Part shown: one piece after another, positions 25,375 through 33,404 of the stretch
Position numbering within the stretch: position 1 is the first letter of the stretch
Layout: each line of letters opens with the position of its first letter
DNA from: Betaproteobacteria bacterium
GTDB taxonomy: Bacteria; Pseudomonadota; Gammaproteobacteria; Burkholderiales; SG8-39
Direction of reading: 5' to 3'
Assembly (NCBI GenBank): GCA_009693435.1
Contig: SHXF01000037.1
Location: forward strand, 1 to 40,854
Length of the DNA: 40,854 bases
Position numbers and translations under genes: made by a program
Notes under the pieces: model-generated
Seen by the model: the letters and a program-made list of their open reading frames with translations, nothing else
The model's database searches: none
What the model was told of the DNA's origin: nothing

Positions 25375-26346
25375 TCAATCCACTTTCGCCCCCGACAACC
25401 GGATCACCTTCGCCCACTTGTCAGACTCCAGGCGAATCAACGTGTCGAACTGCTCGAGCGTCGAACCCACCGGTTCCATGCCGAGTTGCGTCATCCGTTC
25501 GGTGAGATCGGATGAGCGGATGGCTTTGGCGATATCGGCGCTGATGCGTTGCACCAGTTCGCGCGGCGTGGCGGCGGGCACCACGATGCCGACCATGCTG
25601 AGCGCACTCACCCCCGGTACCGTTTCCGCCACCACCGGATACTCGGGCGTGGCAGGCACGCGCTGCGGACTCAGCAGCGCGATGACCTTAAGCTTGCCGG
25701 CCTTGATCAACGGCGCCAGAGCGTAGTACACATCCATCAGAATGGGCACCCGCCCGGCCATCACGTCCTGCTGTGCCGGCGCGCCGCCCTTGTAGGGCAC
25801 GTGCACGATGTCCGTCCCGGTCTGGCTCTTGATCAGTTCCACGCCGAGATGCATGGCGGTGCCGCTGCCCGGCGTGGCGTAACTCAGCTTGCCGGGATTG
25901 CGGCGTGCCAATGCGATCAACTCGGCTATCGAGCTGGCTTCCAGCGCTGGATACGCGGCCATCACCAAGTGCTGCACCGACACCTGCGTCACGCCGGCAA
26001 GATCCTTGAACGTGTCGTAGGGCATGCTGGCACGCAGGGCCGGATTGATCACGTGCGCGGTGACGACCAGTCCCATGGTGTAGCCGTCGGGCGGCGACTT
26101 TGCGACGAAATCGGTGCCGACCACGGTGCCTGCGCCCGGTTTGTTGTCGATGACTACCGTCTGCCCCCACACCTCCTGCATTTTCTGCGCGAGCAGCCGG
26201 CCAATGATGTCGGTCGCGCCACCCGGAGGAAACGGCACCACCATGCGCACCGGCTTGAGCGGATAGGCATTGGGAGTTTGCGCGAATGCGGCCGTCGCTG
26301 CGAACAGCGCGCACCCCAGTGCTACGCTGGATGCAGTCCGCATCAT
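25375..26346 (-). CDS. Bug/TctC-family periplasmic binding protein
   Basis: The 323-residue protein has a signal peptide (SSVALGCALFAATAAFAQ) and the family signatures YPLKPVRMVVPFPPGGATDIIGRLLAQKM and VVIDNKPGAGTVVGTDFVAKSPPDGYT. Further typical pieces are SYATPGSGTAMHLGVELIKSQTG and HVPYKGGAPAQQDVMAGRV. Bug proteins bind carboxylates and related small molecules for tripartite tricarboxylate transporters; many are orphans, and no TctA/TctB membrane genes are visible here. Its start overlaps the dioxygenase stop by four bases (ATGA), so it belongs to the same transcript and may bind the pathway's substrate or product. Confidence 0.93.
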   Translation of the reverse strand: MMRTASSVALGCALFAATAAFAQTPNAYPLKPVRMVVPFPPGGATDIIGRLLAQKMQEVWGQTVVIDNKPGAGTVVGTDFVAKSPPDGYTMGLVVTAHVINPALRASMPYDTFKDLAGVTQVSVQHLVMAAYPALEASSIAELIALARRNPGKLSYATPGSGTAMHLGVELIKSQTGTDIVHVPYKGGAPAQQDVMAGRVPILMDVYYALAPLIKAGKLKVIALLSPQRVPATPEYPVVAETVPGVSALSMVGIVVPAATPRELVQRISADIAKAIRSSDLTERMTQLGMEPVGSTLEQFDTLIRLESDKWAKVIRLSGAKVD

Positions 26347-27449
26347 CGGCGCGCCGTTTCGCCCGCCTCGAGATCGAGCCTGGGCACACCGCCGCTCGCC
26401 GCGGGATCATCGCCGTAGAGTTTCTTGAAATCATAGGTGCAGCGGCGTCCCGGTTGCGGCGGCACGCCGTTGGCGCCAAACAGCATGAAATGCTCCGGCA
26501 ACGCGCGGAAACCTTCCGCGTCCAGCCACAGCCTGACCAGATGGCGGCGCTTTTCGGGTTCGGGAAATTCCTCGAACGCGGTGCGCGCGTGCATCACCGT
26601 ATAGTTGTTGACGATGACCATGTCGCCGCGTTCCAGATCGAATGCCAGGCGGTTCTCCGGTGCGCGCGCCACCTCGTCGAACCGGTTCATCGCCTCGAGT
26701 TCCAGGTTCGACAGGGGAATGCCGAGCGCGCGCTGTCCGGCGGCGATGCCGGCGCGTTGATAGCGGCAGCTCATCTGTCCGTCGCGGAATGCAAATACCG
26801 GGATGCGATACGGCGTTGCCGCATCCTCGCCCGGCGCTTCCTCGCCCAGGCGGTGATAGTGAAAGCCGCGATAGAGAGGCTCGAGCAGATGCGGCGCCTC
26901 TGTTGCGATTGCATCGTGCACCGTGATGGAACTGGTGATCACACTGCTGCCGCCCGATCTGGAGCGATGCCAGCATGCCAGCGACAGCATCGCGGTCCAG
27001 TCGGTGTGCAACCGCAGTTCCAGGTTGCTGCGGAACATGCGCGGCGTCGAATCCTCGCGCGAGGCGTCGAGCACATGGCCGATCAGCTCGCCTTCCGCGC
27101 TTTGCGACAGAGGACCGCCAAAACAAAGCCCGATTCCCCACACCGCCGCAATGAACTGGTCTCGCGATACCTCCAGCGGCAGACCGCGCAGCACCACGAA
27201 GCCGCGCCGCAAACGCACCTCTTCGAGCGCCGCGGCAAACCGAGCCGCCAGATCACCGTCGAATGCCAACTCTTCCGCGTGCAGTGACTCCGGCGCCGCG
27301 AGCTGGGTGTCACCCAGCGCGCACACCGAAGCCCGAATCCTGCCTCGGTCAGCCTCGCTCAGAGAGACGGTATAGGCGCCGGCATCAAAAAAGGACGCGC
27401 GGCGCCAGGCGAGGCCGGTAGCGTCACCCCCTGTAGTCAAGGCTGGCAC
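26343..27449 (-). CDS. TauD/TfdA-family Fe(II)/2-oxoglutarate-dependent dioxygenase
   Basis: The 368-residue protein carries the facial triad of this family: HTD in LRLHTDWTAML (H-x-D) and the distal histidine in NNYTVMHARTAFEEF. The downstream arginine that binds 2-oxoglutarate is in RRHLVRLWL. Such enzymes hydroxylate a substrate while converting 2-oxoglutarate to succinate and CO2, often cleaving sulfonates, aryl ethers or N-methyl groups. The C-terminal FKKLYGDDPAASGGVPRLD is outside the catalytic core. It starts six bases after the MetE-like gene's stop and overlaps the Bug gene, so it is in the cluster transcript. The substrate is unknown; GenBank-style names such as taurine dioxygenase would be over-specific. 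Confidence 0.88.
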   Translation of the reverse strand: MPALTTGGDATGLAWRRASFFDAGAYTVSLSEADRGRIRASVCALGDTQLAAPESLHAEELAFDGDLAARFAAALEEVRLRRGFVVLRGLPLEVSRDQFIAAVWGIGLCFGGPLSQSAEGELIGHVLDASREDSTPRMFRSNLELRLHTDWTAMLSLACWHRSRSGGSSVITSSITVHDAIATEAPHLLEPLYRGFHYHRLGEEAPGEDAATPYRIPVFAFRDGQMSCRYQRAGIAAGQRALGIPLSNLELEAMNRFDEVARAPENRLAFDLERGDMVIVNNYTVMHARTAFEEFPEPEKRRHLVRLWLDAEGFRALPEHFMLFGANGVPPQPGRRCTYDFKKLYGDDPAASGGVPRLDLEAGETARR

Positions 27450-27455
27450 GTCGCC

Positions 27456-28571
27456 CTATTCGACCGATCCCCACACTTCCCGCGCCACCTCCAGGGTCAA
27501 CGCGAGTTTGCGCTTCTGGTCGTCCATGCTGAGGTTGTTGCCGTGATGGGTGCTGGAAAAACCGCACTGCGGGCTCAGGCACAGGTCGTCCAGCGGCACG
27601 AATTTCGAGGCGGCCTCGATGCGCCGTTTCAGCTCGTCCTTGTTTTCCAGGTCCGGAAATTTGGAACTGATCAGGCCCAGCACGACCTTCTTGCCTTTCG
27701 GCATGAAGCGCAATGGTTCAAAGCCGCCGGCGCGGTCCGAGTCGTATTCGAGGAAGAAGGCGCCCACATTCATCTGGCCGAACACCACCTCCGCAACCGG
27801 GTCGTAGCCGCCACTCGCCATCCAGGTGCTCTTAAAATTGCCGCGACAGGTATGCGTGGCCACGGTCATGCCCTTGGGCAGGTCGCGCAGGCACATGTTG
27901 ACCGCTTCGGCGTAGATCGCGGGCAACTTGTCCGGGTCGTCGCCGAGCACACGCGTCTCCGCCCTTACCTTCGGATCGCACAGGTTGGAGATGCTGGTGT
28001 CGTCTATCTGCAGGTAGGTGCAGCCGGCATCGGCGAGCGCCTTGATTTCGGCCCGATAGGCGGCAGCGAGGTCTTCCCAGAATTCGCCGATGTCGGGGTA
28101 GGTCGTCTTCAACGCTGCCCGATCGCTGCGCAAATGCAGCATGGCGGGCGACGGGATGCAGAATTTGACGGTGCGTTGGGTCAGCGGCTTGACGAAGGTG
28201 AAGTGGTCCAGCATGTTGGGCTTGGTGCGGCGGATCTTCTTCAGCACTTTCATCAACGGCGGTTGTTCCTCCGTCCCGAGAAACTTGACCGCGAAGCTCT
28301 CCTTGGACGTCTCCACCCCGCCGAACCCGAGCAGAAAATCCACGTGCCAGAACGCACGCCGGAATTCCCCGTCGGTAATCACCGGCATGCCGACCGACTC
28401 CTGCAACGCGACAGCTTCCTTGATGCATTTGTCCTCCACCGCCCGCAACGCTGCAAGATCGATTTCCCCGCGACCGGCGCGGGCACGCGCTTCATGCAGT
28501 TCCGGCGGCCGCAGCAGGCTGCCGACATGATCGGCGCGGAACGGCGGTTTGACGGAGGTGGCAATGCTCAT
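27456..28571 (-). CDS. MetE C-terminal-like zinc methyltransferase (cobalamin-independent methionine synthase family)
   Basis: The 371-residue protein corresponds to the catalytic C-terminal half of MetE without the N-terminal domain. The opening FRADHVGSLLRPPEL and DGEFRR are typical. The zinc site appears intact: H240 and C242 in ATHTCRGNF, E275 in FFLEYD and C336 in SPQCGFSST. LQIDDTSISNL is the conserved homocysteine/active-site segment. Full MetE makes methionine from methyltetrahydrofolate; single-domain relatives in catabolic clusters act on other methyl donors or thiols and are poorly characterised. ATG 28571 has AAGGA six bases upstream. It sits between livF and the dioxygenase, so a role in the pathway is likelier than housekeeping methionine synthesis. 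Confidence 0.87.
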   Translation of the reverse strand: MSIATSVKPPFRADHVGSLLRPPELHEARARAGRGEIDLAALRAVEDKCIKEAVALQESVGMPVITDGEFRRAFWHVDFLLGFGGVETSKESFAVKFLGTEEQPPLMKVLKKIRRTKPNMLDHFTFVKPLTQRTVKFCIPSPAMLHLRSDRAALKTTYPDIGEFWEDLAAAYRAEIKALADAGCTYLQIDDTSISNLCDPKVRAETRVLGDDPDKLPAIYAEAVNMCLRDLPKGMTVATHTCRGNFKSTWMASGGYDPVAEVVFGQMNVGAFFLEYDSDRAGGFEPLRFMPKGKKVVLGLISSKFPDLENKDELKRRIEAASKFVPLDDLCLSPQCGFSSTHHGNNLSMDDQKRKLALTLEVAREVWGSVE

Positions 28572-28663
28572 GGTGATCCTTTCACAGGCGGGATTGCGCT
28601 GATCGAATAATAATATGAATCGATGCCGAACCTGCTTGCCCGCGCCCGCTTGCGCGCCGCGAC

Positions 28664-29359
28664 TTACACGCTCAGATACGTCTTCAGCACCTGCTCGTTG
28701 CCCTCCAGTTCGGCGCTGGTACCGGTGAAGCAGGTTTCGCCCTTGGACAGCACGTAGTGCCGGTCGCCGACATCGAGTGCCACGCGCAGGTTCTGCTCCA
28801 CCAGCAGCACCGCCAGGCCCTCCTGCTTCAGCACTTTCATGATGTCCACGATCTCCTGCACGATCAGGGGCGCGAGACCTTCGGAGGGCTCGTCGAGCAG
28901 CATCAGCGCGGGATTGAGCATCAGCGCACGGGCGATGGAAAGCATCTGCTGCTCGCCGCCCGACAACTGGAAACCGAGGTTGGCGCCGCGTTCTTCCAGC
29001 CGCGGAAACAGCTTGAAAATGCGCGCCAGATCCCAGCGGCCATCCTTGCCGGCCCGGGCTGTCACCGTCAGGTTCTCGCGCACCGTCAGGCTGGGGAAAA
29101 TGCCCCGCTCCTGGGGCACCCAGCCGAAGCCCTCGCGCGCCACGCGATGCGGCGGCCATCCGGCGGTGCTGCGGCCGTTGTAGCGGATCTCTCCGGGCCG
29201 CGGCGCGAGATAGCCCATGATGGTGAGTACCGTGGTGGTCTTGCCGGCGCCATTGCGTCCCAACAGGCACACCACCTCGCCCGCCTTCACCTGCAGCGAT
29301 ACGCCCTGCAGGATATGGCTGTCGCCGTAATAGGCGTGGACCGATTCGAGTTCGAGCAT
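28664..29359 (-). CDS. livF: Branched-chain amino acid-type ABC transporter ATPase LivF
   Basis: The 231-residue ATPase begins MLELESVHAYYGDSHILQGVSL, the hallmark of LivF. Walker A is GRNGAGKTT, the Q-loop is GWVPQERGIFPSLTVREN, the signature is LSGGEQQMLSIARAL, and Walker B is LMLLDEPSEGLAP. Length is normal for LivF (about 233-237). It is the last transporter gene, 27 bases after livG and 92 bases before the MetE-like gene. That gap contains an AT-rich patch but no gene. The transported molecule need not be an amino acid, since Liv-type systems in catabolic clusters also carry amides, urea and aromatic acids. Confidence 0.95.
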   Translation of the reverse strand: MLELESVHAYYGDSHILQGVSLQVKAGEVVCLLGRNGAGKTTTVLTIMGYLAPRPGEIRYNGRSTAGWPPHRVAREGFGWVPQERGIFPSLTVRENLTVTARAGKDGRWDLARIFKLFPRLEERGANLGFQLSGGEQQMLSIARALMLNPALMLLDEPSEGLAPLIVQEIVDIMKVLKQEGLAVLLVEQNLRVALDVGDRHYVLSKGETCFTGTSAELEGNEQVLKTYLSV

Positions 29360-29386
29360 GAGCGTGACCGGTGTCAGTAACTGATC

Positions 29387-30154
29387 TCAGTGAGACGCGG
29401 CATGCGCATCCGCCTTCTTTACGCCCAGATACACCTCCTGGACCCGCTGATTGCCGGAGATCTCGTCGGGTTTGCCGGTGGCGAGAATCTCGCCGTAATA
29501 GAGCACCGTCACGGTGTGCGCCAGCGAGAACACCACCGCCATGTCGTGCTCTATCATCAACAGCCCGAGGTCCTTGGGCAAAGTCTCTATCAGCCGGCAC
29601 ATGCGCTCGGTCTCGGCGGGCGACATGCCCGAGGTCGGCTCGTCGAGCAACAGCAGGGCCGGTTCGGAGGCGAGCGCGATGGCGATCTCCAGCTGGCGCT
29701 GCTCGCCGTAGGAAAGGCTGGACACCGGCCGCTCCAGGCCTTCGACCAGTTGCACCTGGTGCAGTATTTCGTCGGCACGGTCCCACAGCGAGCGGTCGCG
29801 CACGATGGCAGATAGCGGATCGTAGAGATGGCCCCGCTTCGCCTGCACCGCCAGCCGAACATTTTCACGCACACTCAGGTTGCGAAACAGGTTGTTGCGC
29901 TGAAAGGTGCGCGCGATGCCGAGTCGGCAGATGCGCTCGGGACTGGCACCGGTGATATCCACGTCCTTGAAATAAATGTGCCCGCTGGAGGGCTTCAGTT
30001 GCCCGCCGATCTGATGGACCAGGCTGGTCTTGCCCGCGCCGTTGGGGCCGATCAGCGCGTGGCGTTCGCCCTGTTTCACCACCAGGTTCACGTCCTTGGT
30101 GACGACCAGGCTGCCGAATGCCTTGGTGAGGTCGCGGATGAGCAGCAGATCCAT
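29387..30154 (-). CDS. livG: Branched-chain amino acid-type ABC transporter ATPase LivG
   Basis: The 255-residue ATPase starts MDLLLIRDLTKAFGSLVVTKDVNL. Walker A is GPNGAGKTS, the Q-loop is ARTFQRNNLFRNLSVREN, the signature is LSYGEQRQLEIAIAL and Walker B LLLLDEPTSGMSP. The LivG-type C-terminus (ILATGKPDEISGNQRVQEVYLG) is present. The start at 30154 overlaps the livM stop by one base (TGATG); a longer frame to 30253 lies inside livM and is rejected. It pairs with LivF as the energising heterodimer. Confidence 0.95.
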   Translation of the reverse strand: MDLLLIRDLTKAFGSLVVTKDVNLVVKQGERHALIGPNGAGKTSLVHQIGGQLKPSSGHIYFKDVDITGASPERICRLGIARTFQRNNLFRNLSVRENVRLAVQAKRGHLYDPLSAIVRDRSLWDRADEILHQVQLVEGLERPVSSLSYGEQRQLEIAIALASEPALLLLDEPTSGMSPAETERMCRLIETLPKDLGLLMIEHDMAVVFSLAHTVTVLYYGEILATGKPDEISGNQRVQEVYLGVKKADAHAASH

Positions 30155-31143
30155 CAGCGCCTCCCCAGCCAGCGCGGCACGGTATTCACCAGCACACCCC
30201 ACACGCCCTGGCGCAGGAACATCACGCACAGGATGAAGGTGACGCCCACCCACAGCATCCAGTACTCGTGGTGCGAGCTGACGAAATTCTTCAGCAACAG
30301 GAACACCGCCGATCCCAAAACCGGCCCGATGATGGTGCCGGTGCCGCCCAGTATTACCATGATGATGGCATCACCCGACAGCGCCCAGTGCAGGATGTCG
30401 CTGGAGACAAATCCGTTGAAAAACGCGTACAGCGCGCCGCCCAGCCCGGCCACCGCCCCGCCAATGACGAAACAGATCAGCTTGAAGCGCTGCACCGGAT
30501 AACCGACGGTGCGCATGCGCAGTTCATTCTCGCGTATGCCGATGAAAATCGAGCCGAGCGGCGAGGCGATCAGGCGCCGCAGGAACCAGAACGCGATCAG
30601 GAATCCGACAGCGGTGACGTAATACATCACCAGCCGGTCATCGAGGCTCCAGCCGAAAAACGACGGCCTCTGGAATCCGCCGATGCCATCGGTGCCGCCG
30701 GTCACATCGCGCCATTTGACCGAGATGGAAAACAACAGCTGCGAGAACGCCATGGTCAGCATCAGGAACGGGATGCCGCTGACGCGGATGCAGAAAAATC
30801 CGATGACCAGCGCAGCCAGGGCGGACATGACGATGCCCGCCAGCATGCCCAGCCAGCCGTTGACCCCCAGATGCACCCCAAGGGTCACGACCACGTACGC
30901 GCTCAGACCGAAGAAGGCGGCATGGCCAAATGAGATCAATCCGGTGTAGCCGATCAACAGGTCGAGACTCATGGCGAAGATGGCGAATATGAGCACCTCC
31001 GCAGCCAGCCCCTGGACATAGTTTCCGGCAAGCGGCAGCGCCGCCAAGGCTATGGAGAGCGCGATATACCCGGCAAGGTTGCGCAAACGGTCGCGATCGC
31101 CGCCAACGCCAGTGACGGGCGTCGTATTCGGATCGGCGCTCAT
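30154..31143 (-). CDS. livM: Branched-chain amino acid-type ABC transporter permease LivM
   Basis: The 329-residue inner-membrane permease has about eight to ten hydrophobic segments. Family signatures include ISFGHAAFFGLSAYVV, a conserved cytoplasmic stretch IRENELRMRTVGYPVQRFKLICFVIGG, and GGTGTIIGPVLGSAVFLLL near the end. A polar N-terminal tail (residues 1-22) precedes the first helix. It pairs with LivH as the channel. livH ends 29 bases before its start, and livG starts inside its stop codon. Confidence 0.95.
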   Translation of the reverse strand: MSADPNTTPVTGVGGDRDRLRNLAGYIALSIALAALPLAGNYVQGLAAEVLIFAIFAMSLDLLIGYTGLISFGHAAFFGLSAYVVVTLGVHLGVNGWLGMLAGIVMSALAALVIGFFCIRVSGIPFLMLTMAFSQLLFSISVKWRDVTGGTDGIGGFQRPSFFGWSLDDRLVMYYVTAVGFLIAFWFLRRLIASPLGSIFIGIRENELRMRTVGYPVQRFKLICFVIGGAVAGLGGALYAFFNGFVSSDILHWALSGDAIIMVILGGTGTIIGPVLGSAVFLLLKNFVSSHHEYWMLWVGVTFILCVMFLRQGVWGVLVNTVPRWLGRR

Positions 31144-31172
31144 CGTTTCGCGCTTTCGGGAAGATGTCTCAT

Positions 31173-32036
31173 TCAGGACTTTCCAACACCGAACAGGCCG
31201 TTCGGCCGGGTCAGCAGCACGATCACCATCAGCAGATAGACGACGAACATCGCGGCGGCCGGAAAGTAGGCTTTGCCGAATGTATCCACCAATCCGACGA
31301 ACAGGCTGGCGACCAGCGCGCCGCGCAGACTGCCCATGCCGCCTATCACCACCACGATGAAGGCCGGAATCAGAATGTCGATATCCAGCCCGGGGTACAA
31401 CCCGAGCACCGGGCCCGCCACGACGCCGCCGATCGCCGCCAGGCCCACCCCCAGGCCGAAGATCAGCGCAAACAGCAACGGCACGTTGATGCCGACTCCG
31501 GCCGCGGTAAATGCGTCATCCACCCCGGCGCGCACCATGGCGCCGATGCGGCTGCGCTCGAGAAATACCCACAGCAGCAGCGCCACCACAAGACCGAAAA
31601 CAATGATGAAGATGCGGTATTTCGGAAGAATCACGCCGAGAAATTCCACCGCCCCCTCCAGCGCAGGTGGCACGGCCAGCGTGCGCACATCCGGGCCCCA
31701 GACCCAGCGCACCACGTCGACGAAGACGAAGGTGAAACCGAAAGTGAGCAGCACCTGGTCGAGATGGCCGCGCGTATAGAGGTAACGGATAAACACGCGT
31801 TCCATCACCAGTCCGATGGCAATTGCCGGAATTGGCGCGATCAGCAGCGCCGCCCAGAAGCTGCCGGTCCACTGCTGGACCGACAGCCCGAAAAACGCGC
31901 CCAGCATGAAAAACGAACCGTGCGCGATATTGACGACGTTCATCAGCCCGAAGATGAGCGACAGGCCCGCGGACATGAGAAACAGCAACACCCCGTAGAC
32001 GAGGCCGTTGACGATCTGGGAGACGATGAAATCCAT
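31173..32036 (-). CDS. livH: Branched-chain amino acid-type ABC transporter permease LivH
   Basis: The 287-residue permease begins MDFIVSQIVNGLVYGVLLFL with the standard LivH continuation SLIFGLMNVVNIAHGSFFMLGAF. VVIGGMGSLRGALVASLFVGLVDTF is the family's second conserved loop, and the length is normal. GAAGGA upstream of the ATG is a good ribosome binding site. It lies 25 bases after the binding-protein gene and forms the channel with LivM. Confidence 0.95.
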   Translation of the reverse strand: MDFIVSQIVNGLVYGVLLFLMSAGLSLIFGLMNVVNIAHGSFFMLGAFFGLSVQQWTGSFWAALLIAPIPAIAIGLVMERVFIRYLYTRGHLDQVLLTFGFTFVFVDVVRWVWGPDVRTLAVPPALEGAVEFLGVILPKYRIFIIVFGLVVALLLWVFLERSRIGAMVRAGVDDAFTAAGVGINVPLLFALIFGLGVGLAAIGGVVAGPVLGLYPGLDIDILIPAFIVVVIGGMGSLRGALVASLFVGLVDTFGKAYFPAAAMFVVYLLMVIVLLTRPNGLFGVGKS

Positions 32037-32061
32037 CGGTTGAGAAATCCTTCGCCGGCCC

Positions 32062-33279
32062 TCAGCCGGGCGTGAGCGGCAGTCTCACATCACGGTAGGT
32101 GGCGATCACCTTGTTGGTCAGGCGGCCCTCCAGTTCCACGGTTTCGCGGATGTAGACGTTCTGGATCACATTGTTGTTTGCCGGATCGAACGCAAACGGA
32201 CCGCGTGGCGCATTGAACTTCACCGCCACCATTGCCTTGCCGAACTTGTCCCTGTCGGAGGAATCGCCGCTGGTGGCGTTCAGCGTCTCGGCGATGATGC
32301 GCGCCGCCGTATAGCCGTATTCGCTGTACAGATCCGGATAGGTATTGCCGTACTTGGCGCGATAGGCAGCGACGAACTTCTTGTTCTCGGGCGTATCCAG
32401 GGCCTCGGTGTAACTGAGCGTCGTGAAGGCTCCCAGCGCCGATTTCCCCTGCGCGGGCAAGGTGTCGTTGTCTATCATTGCAAAACCGGTCATTTTTATC
32501 TTGCCCTTCAGGCCGAATTCGTCGTACTGCTTGACGAATCGCAGCGCGTCCGAACCGATGAAGAAATTGAACGTGGCCGGCGGCGCGAGCGAACGCACAT
32601 CGGCGAGATAGACACTGTAGTCGTTGGTATTGAACGGCGGGTAGATTTCCTTGATGATCTTCCCGCCTCTGGCGAGGTAGCCTTCCTTGAATTCCTTGAT
32701 GACGTCGCGGCCGCCCGCAAAATCCGACGCCATCGTGACGCACTCTTTCGCGACGTTGTCGTACAGCCACTGCGCCATTGGCCGGCAGGACTGCCAGGTG
32801 GTGGTCGACGGCCGGAACAGGTTGGGAATTTTCATGTATGAAATCCCGGTGACGCCGGCATACACCAGGGTGGGCATCTTCGACTCGCGCACATAACCCA
32901 GGATGGACATAGCGACGCTGCTCAATTGCGGACCGCAGACGATGTCCACCTTGTCGCTTTCGACGAGCTTTCTCAGCTTCTGCAAGCCGACCTGAGGATT
33001 GGCTTCGTCGTCCTCGCGCACCACTTCGATCTTGCGACCACCGGCCTGCCAGCCGATTTCGTCGAAATACATATTCGTGCCGTTCAGGTTGCTGGTGCCG
33101 ATCCCGCCCTGCTTGGAGAAGGTGTTGAGGACGCCGATCCGGAATGGCGCCCTGGATTGCGCCAGCACGCTGGTGCCGCCAAAAGGCAATGACAATGAGA
33201 GTGCAGCGCCGGTTGCGGCGAGCCCGGCCAGTACTTTGCGCCGGCCGGCGTTCGATGCCCTACTATCGTGATTGTCCAT
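32062..33279 (-). CDS. Branched-chain amino acid-type ABC transporter substrate-binding protein (LivK-like)
   Basis: The 405-residue protein is the periplasmic receptor of the Liv system. RR at residues 13-14 followed by KVLAGLAATGAALSLSLPFGG and AQS resembles a twin-arginine (Tat) or lipoprotein-less Sec signal. The mature part begins FRIGVLNTFSKQGGIG and contains EVVREDDEANPQVGLQKLRKLVES, the peripla_BP_6 fold pattern, and VYAGVTGISYMKIPNLFRPS. ATG 33279 is favoured over a start at 33330 by AAAGGA seven bases upstream. It is the first transporter gene after hyuA, separated by 125 bases that contain a 9-bp inverted repeat. The ligand is probably the substrate of the carboxylase-like enzyme, by context only. 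Confidence 0.92.
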   Translation of the reverse strand: MDNHDSRASNAGRRKVLAGLAATGAALSLSLPFGGTSVLAQSRAPFRIGVLNTFSKQGGIGTSNLNGTNMYFDEIGWQAGGRKIEVVREDDEANPQVGLQKLRKLVESDKVDIVCGPQLSSVAMSILGYVRESKMPTLVYAGVTGISYMKIPNLFRPSTTTWQSCRPMAQWLYDNVAKECVTMASDFAGGRDVIKEFKEGYLARGGKIIKEIYPPFNTNDYSVYLADVRSLAPPATFNFFIGSDALRFVKQYDEFGLKGKIKMTGFAMIDNDTLPAQGKSALGAFTTLSYTEALDTPENKKFVAAYRAKYGNTYPDLYSEYGYTAARIIAETLNATSGDSSDRDKFGKAMVAVKFNAPRGPFAFDPANNNVIQNVYIRETVELEGRLTNKVIATYRDVRLPLTPG

Positions 33280-33332
33280 TTCTATTCCTTTCGTTGGAAG
33301 TTGACGGCGTGCTGCGAGGCGTTTTGACACAC

Positions 33333-33365
33333 GTCGTGAACTCAGACGATAGCGCCGTTCACGAC
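33333..33365. promoter_or_regulatory. Perfect 9-bp inverted repeat between hyuA-like gene and livK-like gene
   Basis: GTCGTGAAC (33333-33341) and GTTCACGAC (33357-33365) are perfect inverted copies 15 bases apart. They may be an operator or an RNA hairpin that separates enzyme genes from transporter genes. No T tract follows on the minus strand, so a simple terminator is less likely. A second small hairpin (GCCTG-AA-CAGGC) lies at 33387-33398. Confidence 0.5.
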
Positions 33366-33404
33366 TGACTCCAGCCTGGTATTGTCGCCTGAACAGGCAA
33401 CTCC

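Noticed and set aside
28572..28663. Promoter for the MetE-like gene
   Set aside because: A TATTAT-like hexamer is present in an AT-rich patch but no acceptable -35 box lies 16-18 bases upstream.
28572..29786. Apparent 776-codon fusion of an ABC ATPase with the MetE-like protein
   Set aside because: The upstream 400 codons are out of frame with livF and livG; the true MetE-like start is ATG 28571 with AAGGA.
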